Shown piece after piece: positions 27,022-37,261 of a DNA stretch of 64,000 bases (positions within the stretch are counted from its first letter, which is position 1; each line of letters begins with the position of its first letter). Both the position numbers and the translations under genes were made by a program. Location of the stretch: assembly GCA_016788065.1 (NCBI GenBank), contig JAEUTI010000092.1:34448-98447 (forward strand). The letters are read 5' to 3'. The notes below the pieces were generated by a model. That model was given only the letters and a program-made list of their open reading frames with translations. It was not told the origin of the DNA and did not search any database. The stretch comes from Bacteroidia bacterium. GTDB taxonomy: Bacteria > Bacteroidota > Bacteroidia > AKYH767-A > OLB10.

Positions 27022-27076
27022 GCAAAACTTTGATTCAAAGATTCACAATGCCGTTAATAGACGGGGAGTTAGCTGA

Positions 27077-27400
27077 TTAAAGATCTTCCAAAGCTTCACG
27101 GGCACCCCTAAGCTCATTTAAAGTATGAGCATTTTTCTGAATTTTGGCCAAAGTTTCCCCGTTTTGGTAAATAGCCAGGGCATCAGATTTTCTTCCTAAT
27201 TCCTCAAGTAGCTTGCCGTAATGGTAATAATTGGGGAGATAGGAGGGGTCGTTTTGATTTATGAATGACATATGATCCAGCGCCCCCTCTAAATTAGATA
27301 GTTTGATGAGCTCCAAAGCAAGTGCATATCTGCTGAATGAGTCAGATGGGTCTTCAGCCAAATAGCTTTGAAGCATTTCAATGCGGGTTTGTTGATTCAT
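27077..27400 (-). CDS. Small tetratricopeptide-repeat protein
   Basis: I chose the ATG at 27400, giving 107 residues starting MNQQTRIEMLQSYLAEDPSD. The frame stays open for another 30 codons upstream, but that part would overlap the etfB promoter and reads unlike protein. The product is two to three TPR-like helical pairs: SFSRYALALELIKLSNLEGA, NYYHYGKLLEELGRKSDALA and the closing helix HTLNELRGAREALEDL. It has no signal peptide, so it is probably a cytoplasmic adaptor. Its partner is unknown. It is divergent from etfB with a 100-base gap. Confidence 0.8.
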   Translation of the reverse strand: MNQQTRIEMLQSYLAEDPSDSFSRYALALELIKLSNLEGALDHMSFINQNDPSYLPNYYHYGKLLEELGRKSDALAIYQNGETLAKIQKNAHTLNELRGAREALEDL

Positions 27401-27473
27401 AAGTTCACAAAAATAGGATTTTGATTGATGTAAGAAATGCCACATTTGATGTGTTTTTTTTACCCAAAAAATG

Positions 27474-27481
27474 TACCTTTG
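27474..27481 (+). promoter_or_regulatory. -7 element of the etfBA operon
   Basis: TACCTTTG fits the Bacteroidota -7 box exactly, 19 bases before the etfB ATG. A TTTG at 27445-27448 sits 25 bases upstream, longer than the usual 19-21, so the -33 box is uncertain. Confidence 0.7.
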
Positions 27482-27500
27482 CAATCCCAAAATTTAAACA

Positions 27501-28238
27501 ATGAAAATTTTAGTTTGCATCAGCAATGTTCCTGATACCACCACGAAAATTAACTTTTCGGCAGATAATAAAGACTTGGTAACAGCTGGAATTCAATATA
27601 TTATTAATCCATACGATGAAATCGCCCTGACCAGAGCGCTGGAACTTACGGAGGCTTCCGGAGGGACTGTAACGGTTCTAAATGTCGGTGATCCATCCAC
27701 AGATCCAACTATCCGGAAAGCACTGGCAATTGGTGCCACCGATGCAGTTCGTATTAATGCCGCTCCCCGCGATGCCTATTTTGTGGCTAAACAAATAGCA
27801 AGTCATGCCGCAACCGGAAATTACGACCTCATCCTCACCGGTAGAGAATCGATAGATTACAACGGTAGCCAGGTTGCTGCTATGGTTGGAGAATTGCTGA
27901 ATATTCCTTCCGTTTCAATTTGTAAATCACTTACAGTTGATGGAACTAATGCTACTTTGGAAAGAGAAATTGAAGGCGGTAAGGAAGTTATTACTGCTCC
28001 ATTGCCATTAGTAGTTAGTGCTACTGAAGGAATGGCAGAACCCAGAATTCCGAATATGCGAGGTATCATGTCTGCTCGTACAAAGCCTTTAAATGTTATC
28101 GAACCTGTTGCTGTGCCTCAGCTGACTGCCATTGCAGGATACGATAAACCACAATCGAGAAGTCAGGTGAATTTGGTTGATGCCGATAAAGTTGACGACC
28201 TGGTTAATCTGCTTCACACCAAAGCAAAAGTTATCTGA
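27501..28238 (+). CDS. etfB: Electron transfer flavoprotein beta subunit
   Basis: This 245-residue small subunit of the ETF heterodimer receives electrons from acyl-CoA and related dehydrogenases and passes them to the quinone pool. Typical features are the N-terminal MKILVCISNVPDTTTKINF, INPYDEIALTRALEL, the nucleotide-site region DLILTGRESIDYNGSQVAAMVGELL (seen here in pieces) and PNMRGIMSARTKPL near the C-terminus. The length is as usual for the family. It is followed by etfA on the same strand after 90 bases with no terminator between, so the two form one operon. Confidence 0.95.
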   Translation: MKILVCISNVPDTTTKINFSADNKDLVTAGIQYIINPYDEIALTRALELTEASGGTVTVLNVGDPSTDPTIRKALAIGATDAVRINAAPRDAYFVAKQIASHAATGNYDLILTGRESIDYNGSQVAAMVGELLNIPSVSICKSLTVDGTNATLEREIEGGKEVITAPLPLVVSATEGMAEPRIPNMRGIMSARTKPLNVIEPVAVPQLTAIAGYDKPQSRSQVNLVDADKVDDLVNLLHTKAKVI

Positions 28239-28328
28239 TTTACATTTAACATTAAAACGTTTCAGGCTTCAGATCGGTTATATAATTCAATCTACGATTT
28301 TAAACATCATCAATATTTATAATAGCTT

Positions 28329-29306
28329 ATGTCAGTTTTAGTCTATTGCGAACACGCCGGAGGTAAATTCAAGAAATCCACATTCGAAGTCGTTTCCTAT
28401 GCTGCAGAAATTGCTGCAATGCAAGGAACTTCTCTTACAGCCCTTTCAATTGGCGATGTGAGTAATGATGAACTGGCCATTTTAGGAAAATACGGTGCTT
28501 CTAAGGTTTTAACCGTATCTAATGACCGTCTGAAACAATTTGTGAATATGGCCTATGGTGCTGTTATTGCCGATGCTGCCAAATCGGTACAGGCAAATGT
28601 GGTTGTTTTATCCTCTTCTTTTTCAGGAAAAGGTCTTGCTCCAAGAGTTGCCGTGAAACTGGAAGCCGGACTGGTAGATGGTGCAATTGCACTGCCTGAT
28701 TTGTCCGCAGGTTTTAAAGTGCGTAAGACAGCATTTTCAGGCAAAGCTTTCGCAGATGTGGAAGTTACCTCTGCTGTTAAAGTGATTGCCTTAATCCCGA
28801 ATTCTTATAAAGTTGTTGAAAAACCTCAAAGCGCAACTATTGAAGCTTTCAATCCTGCAATTGACGAGAAAAGCTTTGCCGCCATGGTGAAGGAAATCGT
28901 TCAAGCTTCTGATAAGATTTCTTTGCCGGAAGCAGAATTGGTTGTCTCAGCCGGAAGAGGTCTGAAAGGACCTGAAAACTGGGGAATGGTAGAAGAGCTG
29001 GCCGGATTGCTGGGAGCTGCTACTGCATGCAGCAAACCTGTATCCGACTCGCATTGGAGACCACATTCTGAACACGTGGGACAAACCGGAATTTCAATTA
29101 GTCCGAACCTTTATATAGCTATAGGTATTTCAGGAGCCATCCAACATCTTGCCGGTGTAAGTTCCTCTAAAACCATTGTCGTTATTAATAAAGATCCTGA
29201 AGCACCTTTCTTTAAGGCTGCCGATTATGGTATCGTAGGCGATGCTTTTGAAGTTGTCCCAAAACTGATTGAGGCGATCAAAAAATTCAAAAATACCCAC
29301 GGTTAA
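28329..29306 (+). CDS. etfA: Electron transfer flavoprotein alpha subunit
   Basis: This 325-residue FAD-binding partner of EtfB has an N-terminal ETF domain (about 1-190; [21 protein letters not shown]). The C-terminal FAD domain (about 195-320) has [53 protein letters not shown] and the end motif [22 protein letters not shown]. All FAD-contacting motifs are intact. It works with EtfB in fatty-acid or amino-acid catabolism, feeding the respiratory chain. Confidence 0.95.
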   Translation: MSVLVYCEHAGGKFKKSTFEVVSYAAEIAAMQGTSLTALSIGDVSNDELAILGKYGASKVLTVSNDRLKQFVNMAYGAVIADAAKSVQANVVVLSSSFSGKGLAPRVAVKLEAGLVDGAIALPDLSAGFKVRKTAFSGKAFADVEVTSAVKVIALIPNSYKVVEKPQSATIEAFNPAIDEKSFAAMVKEIVQASDKISLPEAELVVSAGRGLKGPENWGMVEELAGLLGAATACSKPVSDSHWRPHSEHVGQTGISISPNLYIAIGISGAIQHLAGVSSSKTIVVINKDPEAPFFKAADYGIVGDAFEVVPKLIEAIKKFKNTHG

Positions 29307-29334
29307 TAATTTTGTGATTAAATTATTTTGAATT

Positions 29335-29366
29335 TTTGGAAGTTTAAGGTTGAAATTGTACTTTTA
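29335..29366 (+). promoter_or_regulatory. Promoter of the bifunctional nuclease gene
   Basis: TTTG (29335-29338), 20 bases and TACTTTTA (29359-29366) form a near-consensus promoter, with the same -7 variant as the promoter at 17089-17120. The ATG is 46 bases downstream. Confidence 0.65.
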
Positions 29367-29411
29367 TAAGAAATAATTAAGGTTCCGGGGTTCCGATGTT
29401 GCCCTTCAGGT

Positions 29412-30017
29412 ATGAAAAAAATTAAGCTTGAAATCGTAGGTCTTCACTTAAGTCAAACCCAATCTGGTGCTTATGCCATGGTTCTTGGTGAAGATGGTGG
29501 TAACAGAAGATTACCAATTATAATCGGAGGATTCGAGGCTCAGGCCATTGCCGTTGAGCTCGAAAATATGACTCCCACAAGACCGCTGACTCACGACCTT
29601 TTCAAGAATTTTGCACTTAGCTTCAAAATAAATATCCTCGAAGTAATCATTTATAACCTTAAAGAAGGTGTTTTTTATTCCCGATTGATTTGTTCCGATG
29701 AACATAACAACCTTCAGGAAATTGATGCCCGTACTTCCGACGGGATCGCAATGGCCGTTCGTTTTAATTGCCCCATCTATACCTATGAATGGATTCTTTC
29801 TCAAGCCGGCGTAGCTATTGACGACGATTCACTGCCTATTGAAGAACCCAAAGAAAAGCCCAAAGAAAAACCTAAAGAGCGAAGCAAACAATTGTATGAA
29901 TTCAGTACCCAATCTGAAGAAGAATTGAAGGAGTCACTCATGAGGGCAATTGATGATGAAGCTTATGAACTTGCTTCTAAAATCAGAGATGAGTTGAATA
30001 AGAGAAAAAAATCTTAA
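29412..30017 (+). CDS. Bifunctional nuclease family (DUF151) protein with UVR-like tail
   Basis: This 201-residue protein has a DUF151/bifunctional-nuclease domain (about 1-135; GAYAMVLGEDGGNRRLPIIIGGFEAQAIA, seen here in pieces, and ARTSDGIAMAVRFNCPIY). A lysine-rich linker follows with three KEKP-type units (about 145-158). The C-terminal UVR motif is about 168-198 (ELKESLMRAIDDEAYELASK). Relatives of the core domain show RNase/DNase activity, and the UVR motif is the helix pair that mediates UvrB-UvrC contact, so a link to DNA repair or stress is plausible. The nucleoside transporter gene starts 23 bases downstream, so the two may share a transcript. Confidence 0.88.
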   Translation: MKKIKLEIVGLHLSQTQSGAYAMVLGEDGGNRRLPIIIGGFEAQAIAVELENMTPTRPLTHDLFKNFALSFKINILEVIIYNLKEGVFYSRLICSDEHNNLQEIDARTSDGIAMAVRFNCPIYTYEWILSQAGVAIDDDSLPIEEPKEKPKEKPKERSKQLYEFSTQSEEELKESLMRAIDDEAYELASKIRDELNKRKKS

Positions 30018-30040
30018 TTTTCCGCCCTAAGATTTCTCCT

Positions 30041-31864
30041 ATGGTAAAGTTATCCCGAGTTCTGTTTTTGCTGTGCCTCTCTGTTTTTATATTCTCGGCC
30101 TGCTCATCTCCCAAAAAGGAATCACTTGAAAGTACACTTTCCAGAAAATGGAAGTATGTTAAAGTAGTTGATGAATCGGGTAAATCAGTAAAACAAATTG
30201 CTGAGGATGACTATCTGTTGATTTCACAGAAAAATGGAACTACTACATTTGATTACGAGCTTCACAAAGAAGGATTAAAAGCATCCGGTTCCTGGGCTGT
30301 ATCAGACAGCAATCTGCTGCTGACTTATGATCTTAAACCGGTGGTACGCGGACTCGATTCCAGCTTTTATCGTGTTGAAAATGGCAGGCCTTCAGTGGTT
30401 TTGCTTTCAGATGGTAAAAAGGTTACTACCCTTACGGAGAACGGAATTATATCCGAGAAAAATACCCGGTCATTTAACATAGTTTCGATATCTCCAACAA
30501 CCCTGGTGTTTCAGGAAAATGGCGTTTATTTTCATTTACAATACACCCCGCCACCGCTCGAAGGAGCTATCAGTCTGAATTCTATTGGACGTGGTATCAT
30601 AGGATTGATATCACTCATTCTCATTTTATATGCTTTCTCCAGCAATCGAAAAATTATTCCCTGGAAACTGGTTGCAACGGGTCTGTTTCTCCAGATTTTA
30701 TTTGCACTAGGTGTTCTTAAGGTAGATTTTATCAAGAACATTTTTGAAGCTATGGGAAATGTGTTCGTCGTTATTCTTGGTTTTACGATGGAAGGGTCCC
30801 GGTTTGTATTCGGTGATATGGTTAACCCCGGAGGATCTATTGGTTTTGTTTTTGCATTCCAGATTCTTCCTACAATCATTTTCTTTTCCGCACTTACCAG
30901 TCTGTTATTCTATATGGGAATATTGCAGAAAATCGTTTACGGTCTAGCCTGGGTAATGAGTAAAACAATGAAGCTTTCCGGTGCAGAATCACTCGCTGCG
31001 GCAGCAAATATTTTTCTTGGCCAGACTGAAGCACCCTTATTGGTAAAGCCGTACATCGGCAACATGACCAGAAGTGAGTTATTATGTTTGATGACCGGAG
31101 GTATGGCAACAATTGCCGGAGGTGTTATGGCAGCTTATATCGGTTTCCTGGGTGGTGATGATCCGGAAATGCGATTGTTTTTTGCGAAACACTTGCTGGC
31201 AGCTTCTGTAATGTCGGCACCGGCTGCAGTTATTGCAGCAAAAATTTTGATGCCACAGGATCAGAAGTTTGATGAGAAACTGGTAGTGTCGAAAGAAAGA
31301 ATAGGGAAAAATGTACTGGAAGCTATTTCTAATGGTACTACCGACGGACTCAAACTTGCAGTCAATGTCGCCGCCATGCTTTTGGTATTTATTGCCATGA
31401 TAGCAATGGTAAATTTTATCCTTCAGGATGGAATTGGAAGTGTGACCGGATTAAATGAAAAAATTGCAGCTGCAACAGGAGGGAAGTACAATGGCCTAAC
31501 CATGCAGTTCCTTTTAGGTTATATCTGTGCTCCTTTATCCTGGTTGATGGGTGTGTGTACGGAAGACATGGTGCTGGTAGGACAACTCCTCGGGGAAAAG
31601 ACTATTTTGAATGAGTTTGTTGCCTATACTACCCTTGGTAATCTTCAAAATGCCGGAGCATTTACAGAGCAAAAGTCCATTATAATCGCAACTTACATAT
31701 TATGTGGATTTGCGAATTTTGCTTCCATTGGAATCCAAATAGGAGGTATTGGTTCATTGGCGCCCGATAAAAGAACCACACTTTCAGAACTTGGTTTCCG
31801 GGCTCTTTTAGGTGGTACCGTAGCTTCCTTGCTGACAGCCGTAATTGTTGGGATGCTTATGTAA
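30041..31864 (+). CDS. Concentrative nucleoside transporter (NupC/CNT family) with lipoprotein-like N-terminal domain
   Basis: This 607-residue protein has two parts. Residues 1-170 begin with a lipoprotein-type signal (FIFSAC, C21) and continue as a beta-rich, lipocalin-like domain (WKYVKVVDESGK, GSWAVSDSNLLLTYDL, STTLVFQENGVYF-like strands). Residues of about 180-605 are a CNT transporter with some ten membrane helices and the nucleoside-site motif GQTEAPLLVKPYI, then MTGGMATIAGGVMAAYIG and the late ICAPLSWLMGV. It imports nucleosides with Na+ or H+. Typical CNT proteins are about 400 residues without the front domain. The last eight bases overlap the end of the convergent kinase gene. Confidence 0.88.
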   Translation: MVKLSRVLFLLCLSVFIFSACSSPKKESLESTLSRKWKYVKVVDESGKSVKQIAEDDYLLISQKNGTTTFDYELHKEGLKASGSWAVSDSNLLLTYDLKPVVRGLDSSFYRVENGRPSVVLLSDGKKVTTLTENGIISEKNTRSFNIVSISPTTLVFQENGVYFHLQYTPPPLEGAISLNSIGRGIIGLISLILILYAFSSNRKIIPWKLVATGLFLQILFALGVLKVDFIKNIFEAMGNVFVVILGFTMEGSRFVFGDMVNPGGSIGFVFAFQILPTIIFFSALTSLLFYMGILQKIVYGLAWVMSKTMKLSGAESLAAAANIFLGQTEAPLLVKPYIGNMTRSELLCLMTGGMATIAGGVMAAYIGFLGGDDPEMRLFFAKHLLAASVMSAPAAVIAAKILMPQDQKFDEKLVVSKERIGKNVLEAISNGTTDGLKLAVNVAAMLLVFIAMIAMVNFILQDGIGSVTGLNEKIAAATGGKYNGLTMQFLLGYICAPLSWLMGVCTEDMVLVGQLLGEKTILNEFVAYTTLGNLQNAGAFTEQKSIIIATYILCGFANFASIGIQIGGIGSLAPDKRTTLSELGFRALLGGTVASLLTAVIVGMLM

Positions 31865-33479
31865 TCTTCCTGCCTTTTATTACGCGGGTCATTTCAGAAA
31901 GCAAATCTTCGGGTACAAAAGGCTTCGAGACATAGGCATTGACACCTGATTCAAAACACTTCTTTATTTCCTCAGGGGTAGCATTCGCTGTCATAGCAAT
32001 AATTGGAATATTTCCTTTAGAACCTTCCATCTGTCTTATCAAACCTGTAGCTTCATATCCATCCATTTCCGGCATCTGAATATCCATTAATACCAGATCA
32101 TAGGTGTTATCGCGAACCTTTTCTATAGCAATAACTCCATTGTAGGCATGGTCGATTTTAATATCACCTATATACTCCTGCAAGGTATCTTCTGCAACAA
32201 TTTTATTGAAGTCGTTATCTTCAACCAACAATATACTTATTCCTTTTAATCCGTCAGAAACATGACCCGAATCGGAGGCAACTTCAGATTGGTGTGAATG
32301 ATCAGCTACTGAATAGGGTATTTGAAAGTAGAATCGGGTGCCAACGCCTGGTTTACTCTCAAGACCTATTTTGCCATCCTGTAATTCCACCAACTGGCGC
32401 GATATGGATAGTCCAAGTCCCGTACCGCCGTATTTGCGGCTCGTATCGGAATTTGCCTGGGTAAAGCTTTCGAAAATGGCACTCAATTTATCGGCAGCAA
32501 TTCCGATTCCTGTATCGGATACACTGAATTCAACCAGACAAGTCGTTGAATTTATGGACAAAGGCTTGGCAGAAATCTCAACAAATCCCGTTTCGGTAAA
32601 CTTGATGGCATTTCCGACCAAATTGATAAGCACCTGGGCTAGTCTCGACGGATCTCCGGTGACATGAGCAGGTAAAGTAGGGTCGATCTTTATTTTAAGG
32701 TCAAGCTTCTTTTCTTCAGCTTTCATGCTGAGAATATTCCTGACATTGCCAATCACTTGTTCTGGACTAAATGCAATTGACTCAAATTGCATCTTCCCTG
32801 CTTCAATTTTAGAGATATCGAGGATATCATTAATAATAGACATCAATTGCTCGGAAGCAGCCTGAATCATCGAAACGTATTTGGTTTGCTGGTCATCGAG
32901 TTTCGATCGCAATAATAAATTGGTGATTCCAATTACAGAGTTCATAGGAGTCCTTATTTCATGACTCATATTAGCCAGAAATTGCTGTTTAAACCTTTCC
33001 GAAGTCCTTGCCTGTTCTTTTTCACGGAGTGCTTCATCCCGTTCCACGAATGCCAGTGCCGCATTGCGGGATTCATCAATAGCCTTGATGGTTTTTTGAA
33101 TTGTCGTTTCCAGGTCCTGAAAATCAATTGGTTTTGTAACAAAGTCGAAAGCGCCCCGGTTCATGGCACTACGGATATTTCCAATATCGGTATATGCCGA
33201 AATTACTAATGCCTTTCCTTTAAATGGTGTTTCCGGAATTTTCTCCAAAAACTGCAATCCGTTCATGACAGGCATATTAATATCGGTCATAACTAATTCA
33301 ATTTCAGGATGATTTTGAAGTTGTTCCAATGCCTGTTCACCATTATTTGCAAAATAAAAGAGGAATTCTTTCGATGAAATCAGTTTCCTGAATTTCTGTC
33401 TGATGAGCAATTCCATATCGGGTTCGTCATCGACAACCAATACAGTTCTAACGGAAGGAGTGGGCGTATTCAGGTTCAT
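31857..33479 (-). CDS. Soluble REC-histidine kinase-REC hybrid protein
   Basis: This 540-residue cytoplasmic signalling protein has no membrane segment. Receiver 1 (about 10-130) has D17/D18, phospho-acceptor D66 in VMTDINMPVMNG and K116 in VTKPI. A short coiled coil leads to HisKA with H173 in LANMSHEIRTPM. HATPase_c has LINLVGNAIKFTE, DTGIGIA and GGTGLGLSI. Receiver 2 (about 415-535) has D466 in LVLMDIQMPEMDG and VSKPF. The N-terminal receiver implies control by an upstream kinase rather than direct sensing. There is no DNA-binding output. It converges with and overlaps the transporter gene by eight bases. A -7 box TACATTTG (minus strand, 33521-33514) lies 35 bases upstream. Confidence 0.95.
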   Translation of the reverse strand: MNLNTPTPSVRTVLVVDDEPDMELLIRQKFRKLISSKEFLFYFANNGEQALEQLQNHPEIELVMTDINMPVMNGLQFLEKIPETPFKGKALVISAYTDIGNIRSAMNRGAFDFVTKPIDFQDLETTIQKTIKAIDESRNAALAFVERDEALREKEQARTSERFKQQFLANMSHEIRTPMNSVIGITNLLLRSKLDDQQTKYVSMIQAASEQLMSIINDILDISKIEAGKMQFESIAFSPEQVIGNVRNILSMKAEEKKLDLKIKIDPTLPAHVTGDPSRLAQVLINLVGNAIKFTETGFVEISAKPLSINSTTCLVEFSVSDTGIGIAADKLSAIFESFTQANSDTSRKYGGTGLGLSISRQLVELQDGKIGLESKPGVGTRFYFQIPYSVADHSHQSEVASDSGHVSDGLKGISILLVEDNDFNKIVAEDTLQEYIGDIKIDHAYNGVIAIEKVRDNTYDLVLMDIQMPEMDGYEATGLIRQMEGSKGNIPIIAMTANATPEEIKKCFESGVNAYVSKPFVPEDLLSEMTRVIKGRKIT

Positions 33480-33513
33480 TTTATGGTGGATCGGAAATTA
33501 ATAATAGAGCCAC

Positions 33514-33521
33514 CAAATGTA
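33514..33521 (-). promoter_or_regulatory. -7 element of the REC-kinase-REC gene
   Basis: On the minus strand TACATTTG (33521 to 33514) matches TAnnTTTG exactly. A T-run (TTTT) stands at about the -33 position instead of TTTG. Confidence 0.55.
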
Positions 33522-33701
33522 CTTCAGGTTGGGCTAAGGAAAAACTAATTTCAGGAAGAAATTATTGGACTGTTTGAATTAGTTCAAAAAAACGGGGCTG
33601 TTGAAAGCATCCATGAGTTATACTTATAAATTTGATAATCAATAAATTAACATTCCTTCATTTTTTGTTTAAAAGTCCACAATATTTTTTTTATAGTGCT
33701 G

Positions 33702-33732
33702 ATTGTAAATTGAAAAAGATAATGTACCTTTG
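33702..33732 (+). promoter_or_regulatory. Promoter of the str-S10-spc-alpha ribosomal operon
   Basis: ATTG (33702-33705), 19 bases and TACCTTTG (33725-33732) form a strong Bacteroidota promoter 54 bases before rpsL. No other exact match was noticed in the short gaps of the operon, so it probably drives all genes from rpsL to rplQ. Confidence 0.88.
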
Positions 33733-33786
33733 CCCTTCCCAAAAAATGGGGGTTTCGCAATTCGAAAAATTATTTAAAACCATATC

Positions 33787-34191
33787 ATGCCTACAATTCA
33801 GCAATTGGTTCGTAAAGGGCGCTCCAAGCTCGAAGATAAAAGTAAGTCACCTGCACTGACATCCTGCCCACAGCGCAGAGGTGTTTGTACACGTGTTTAT
33901 ACAACTACACCAAAGAAGCCAAACTCAGCAATGCGTAAAGTTGCGAGGGTTCGTCTTACCAACAAATTTGAGGTAACGGCTTATATTCCTGGTGAGGGAC
34001 ATAATCTTCAGGAGCACTCAATCGTGTTAATCCGTGGCGGAAGGGTTAAAGATCTTCCGGGAGTACGTTACCACATCATTCGTGGATCACTGGATACTTC
34101 TGGTGTTGAAGGTCGTAACCAACGTCGTTCAAAATACGGAACCAAGAAACCAAAAGCAGGTGCAGCTCCGGCAGCAAAAGGCAAGAAATAA
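33787..34191 (+). CDS. rpsL: 30S ribosomal protein S12
   Basis: This 134-residue protein sits at the decoding centre of the small subunit and controls tRNA selection accuracy. The conserved loops [19 protein letters not shown] and [17 protein letters not shown] are intact and carry the wild-type lysines (KKPNS, VKDLPG) whose change gives streptomycin resistance, so the sequence predicts a sensitive ribosome. The Ala/Lys-rich C-terminus is slightly longer than in E. coli. First gene of the operon, 48 bases before rpsG. Confidence 0.98.
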   Translation: MPTIQQLVRKGRSKLEDKSKSPALTSCPQRRGVCTRVYTTTPKKPNSAMRKVARVRLTNKFEVTAYIPGEGHNLQEHSIVLIRGGRVKDLPGVRYHIIRGSLDTSGVEGRNQRRSKYGTKKPKAGAAPAAKGKK

Positions 34192-34239
34192 TAGCCATTA
34201 ATAAAGCATTTCAATAAACATTGATAGTTCATTAAGTAA

Positions 34240-34707
34240 ATGAGAAAGTCAAAACCCAAAAAACGAATTCTGCTTCCTGATCCGAAGTTCAACGATACAA
34301 CAGTAACACGTTTTGTGAATAGTCTGATGTACGATGGTAAGAAGAGTACTGCATTCAAAACGTTTTATGACGCTATTGAATTAGTGGAAAACCGTACCAA
34401 AGAGAACGGATTGGAAACATTTAAGAAGGCATTGGGAAATGTTTGTCCTACAGTTGAGGTTAAAAGCCGCAGGGTAGGGGGAGCAACATTCCAGATTCCA
34501 AGTGAAATCAGATCTGATCGTAAGACAGCTCTTGGAATGAAATGGCTTATCATGTATTCCCGTAAGAGAAATGAGAAGTCAATGAAAGATAAATTAGCCG
34601 GTGAAATTATTTCAGCTTCCAAAGGTGAAGGTGCAGCGGTTAAGAAAAAAGATGATACTCACAGAATGGCAGAAGCTAACAAAGCATTCTCTCACTTCAG
34701 AGTTTAG
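34240..34707 (+). CDS. rpsG: 30S ribosomal protein S7
   Basis: This 155-residue primary binder of the 3' major domain of 16S rRNA organises the small-subunit head near the E site. Recognisable stretches are [18 protein letters not shown] helix 1, [16 protein letters not shown] and the C-terminal [18 protein letters not shown]. Its length matches the family. In many bacteria S7 represses its own operon by binding the intercistronic RNA. Whether that happens here is not evident. fusA follows after 36 bases. Confidence 0.98.
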   Translation: MRKSKPKKRILLPDPKFNDTTVTRFVNSLMYDGKKSTAFKTFYDAIELVENRTKENGLETFKKALGNVCPTVEVKSRRVGGATFQIPSEIRSDRKTALGMKWLIMYSRKRNEKSMKDKLAGEIISASKGEGAAVKKKDDTHRMAEANKAFSHFRV

Positions 34708-34743
34708 TATATAAAATAGTATAAGCAGCGCATAGCAAACAAA

Positions 34744-36876
34744 ATGGCACAAGACGTTAAAGATTTAAGATTCGTAAGGAATATAGGTATTGCCGCTCAC
34801 ATCGATGCAGGTAAAACCACTACCACTGAGCGTATTCTTTATTATACCGGAGTAAATCACAAAATAGGTGAGGTACACGACGGAGCAGCTACTATGGACT
34901 GGATGGTTCAGGAGCAAGAGCGTGGAATTACCATTACTTCTGCAGCAACTACCTGTTTCTGGAATTATCGTGATAATAAGTACAAAATTAATATCATTGA
35001 TACTCCGGGTCACGTGGATTTTACCGTTGAGGTGAATCGTTCTTTACGTGTATTGGATGGACTGGTATTCCTTTTCTCTTCTGTAGATGGTGTTGAACCA
35101 CAGTCTGAGACCAACTGGCGTCTTGCAAACAATTACAATGTTACCCGTTTGGGTTTCGTGAATAAAATGGACCGTGCCGGAGCCGATTTCTTAAATGTTG
35201 TAAAACAGGTAAGTGAAGTTCTTGGTGGTAATCCATTACCGCTTCAGCTCCCAATCGGTGCTGAAGAAAACTTTAAAGGTGTTGTTGATTTGATCAACAA
35301 CCGTGGTATCGTTTGGAATGATGCTGATCAGGGAATGACTTTTACCGTTGTTCCGATTCCTGATGATATGAAGGAAGAAGTGAAAGAGTGGAGAGAGAAA
35401 TTGCTTGAAGCTATCGCTGAATTTGACGATCAGTTGATGGAGAAGTATTTCGCCGATTCTGAATCAATTACAGAAAGAGAGATTCTGGATGCATTGCGTA
35501 AAGCATGTGTTGCCAATAAAGTAGTTCCTATGTTATGTGGATCTGCCTTTAAGAACAAAGGTGTTCAGACAATGCTTGACATGGTGATGGAATTAATGCC
35601 TTCACCAATGGACAAAAACAACATCGTTGGAACTAACCCTGATACCGGAGAAGAAGTTACCCGTAAGCCTGATGTTAATGAGCCTTTCACAGCACTTGCA
35701 TTTAAGATCGCAACAGATCCTTATGTAGGTCGTTTGGCTTATTTCCGTTGCTACAGTGGTAAACTGGAGTCAGGTTCTTATATCCTGAATACCCGTTCCG
35801 GTAACAAAGAGCGTATTTCCCGTATCTTCCAGATGCATGCCAATAAACAAAATCAGATTCCTTTTATCGAGGCTGGTGATATTGGTGCTGCTGTAGGTTT
35901 TAAAGATATCAAAACCGGAGATACCATGTGTGCTGAAAATGCACCAATCGTTCTCGAAGCAATGAACTTCCCTGAACCAGTTATCGGTTTGGCAATTGAA
36001 GCAAAAACTCAGGCCGACATGGATAAAATGGGTGTTGCTTTAGGAAAACTTTCTGAAGAGGATCCTACTTTCCGTGTGCGTACAGATGAAGATAGCGGAC
36101 AAACTATCATCAGCGGAATGGGCGAGCTTCACCTTGAAATTATCGTGGATCGTATGAAACGCGAATTCAAAGTGGAAGTTAACCAGGGTGCACCACAGGT
36201 AAATTACAAAGAAGCTATCAACGGTACTTTCGAACACCGTGAGGTTTATAAGAAACAAACAGGTGGTCGCGGTAAGTTTGCCGATATCAAATTTGTTGCT
36301 TCTCCGGTAGATGCCGATTTTGAACCAAATGATAAAAATGGCGGACTTCAGTTCGTGAATGAAATCACCGGTGGTAATATCCCACGTGAATTTATCCCTT
36401 CAGTTGAAAAAGGATTCAAAGCAGCAATGGTGAATGGTGTATTAGCCGGATACCAGTTGCAATCACTTAAAATCAGACTTATTGACGGTTCTTACCACAA
36501 CGTTGACTCCGATTCTTTATCGTTCGAGATTTGTGCCCGTACCGCCTTCCGTGAAGCTCTTCCAAGCTGTAAGCCTGTATTACTGGAGCCAATCATGAAA
36601 CTGGAAGTAATCACTCCCGATCAAAACATGGGTGATGTAGTAGGTGATCTTAACCGTCGCCGTGGTCAGGTTGAAGGTATGGATTCTAAAAATGGTGCTC
36701 AGGTTGTTAAAGCTAAAGTTCCATTGTCTGAGATGTTCGGTTATGTAACGCAGTTACGTACCATCACTTCAGGTCGTGCATCTTCAACAATGGAGTTCTC
36801 TCACTACAGTGAAGTTCCAAGAAATATTGCAGAAGAAGTTATCGCTAAAGCTAAAGGTAAAGCAGCAGCAGTTTAA
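34744..36876 (+). CDS. fusA: Elongation factor G
   Basis: This 710-residue translational GTPase moves tRNA and mRNA through the ribosome after peptide transfer and helps recycle ribosomes. The G domain has the P-loop [19 protein letters not shown], switch [20 protein letters not shown] and NKMD. Domains II-V follow in order, with domain [11 protein letters not shown] and domain [13 protein letters not shown] beta strands ending in [13 protein letters not shown]. Full length with no lesions. It sits between rpsG and rpsJ. The tuf gene often found next is absent, so EF-Tu is encoded elsewhere. Confidence 0.98.
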   Translation: MAQDVKDLRFVRNIGIAAHIDAGKTTTTERILYYTGVNHKIGEVHDGAATMDWMVQEQERGITITSAATTCFWNYRDNKYKINIIDTPGHVDFTVEVNRSLRVLDGLVFLFSSVDGVEPQSETNWRLANNYNVTRLGFVNKMDRAGADFLNVVKQVSEVLGGNPLPLQLPIGAEENFKGVVDLINNRGIVWNDADQGMTFTVVPIPDDMKEEVKEWREKLLEAIAEFDDQLMEKYFADSESITEREILDALRKACVANKVVPMLCGSAFKNKGVQTMLDMVMELMPSPMDKNNIVGTNPDTGEEVTRKPDVNEPFTALAFKIATDPYVGRLAYFRCYSGKLESGSYILNTRSGNKERISRIFQMHANKQNQIPFIEAGDIGAAVGFKDIKTGDTMCAENAPIVLEAMNFPEPVIGLAIEAKTQADMDKMGVALGKLSEEDPTFRVRTDEDSGQTIISGMGELHLEIIVDRMKREFKVEVNQGAPQVNYKEAINGTFEHREVYKKQTGGRGKFADIKFVASPVDADFEPNDKNGGLQFVNEITGGNIPREFIPSVEKGFKAAMVNGVLAGYQLQSLKIRLIDGSYHNVDSDSLSFEICARTAFREALPSCKPVLLEPIMKLEVITPDQNMGDVVGDLNRRRGQVEGMDSKNGAQVVKAKVPLSEMFGYVTQLRTITSGRASSTMEFSHYSEVPRNIAEEVIAKAKGKAAAV

Positions 36877-36906
36877 TAATAAACCAACCATCGTTCTTTA
36901 TATAAA

Positions 36907-37212
36907 ATGAGTCAGAGAATCAGAATTAAATTGAAATCGTACGATTTTAACCTGGTTGATAAATCAGCCGAAAAGATCGTTAAAACGGTTAAAACAACAG
37001 GTGCTGTTGTAAATGGACCCATTCCATTGCCTACTGAGAAAAAGATTTACACGGTTCTCCGTTCGCCCCACGTTAACAAAAAGGCACGTGAACAGTTCCA
37101 GCTTTGCTCTTATAAGCGGTTACTCGACATCTACAGCTCAACAGCTAAAACAGTAGATGCTTTGATGAAACTGGAATTGCCAAGTGGCGTTGAGGTTGAA
37201 ATAAAGGTTTAG
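36907..37212 (+). CDS. rpsJ: 30S ribosomal protein S10
   Basis: This 101-residue head protein is also the NusE partner in transcription antitermination. [18 protein letters not shown] at the start, [22 protein letters not shown] in the middle (the NusB-binding loop region) and [11 protein letters not shown] at the end are all conserved. It opens the S10 part of the operon, 30 bases after fusA. Confidence 0.98.
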   Translation: MSQRIRIKLKSYDFNLVDKSAEKIVKTVKTTGAVVNGPIPLPTEKKIYTVLRSPHVNKKAREQFQLCSYKRLLDIYSSTAKTVDALMKLELPSGVEVEIKV

Positions 37213-37261
37213 GTAGCTTTTGCAATTAATTAAAATTCAACAAAGTATAAAATAGATTAAA

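Larger units (their letters stand above)
33480..33786. other. Divergent regulatory region between the kinase and the ribosomal operon
   Basis: The leftward -7 box of the kinase is at 33514-33521 and the rightward str-operon promoter at 33703-33732. The middle (33522-33700) is AT-rich with nothing recognisable. The operon leader (about 33736-33786) contains CCC/GGG and TTTCG-CAATT-CGAAA (33753-33767) pairing potential. Confidence 0.6.

Noticed and set aside
27401..27490. N-terminal extension of the small TPR protein
   Set aside because: It overlaps the etfB promoter region and reads as non-protein-like sequence; the ATG at 27400 starts the first TPR helix.
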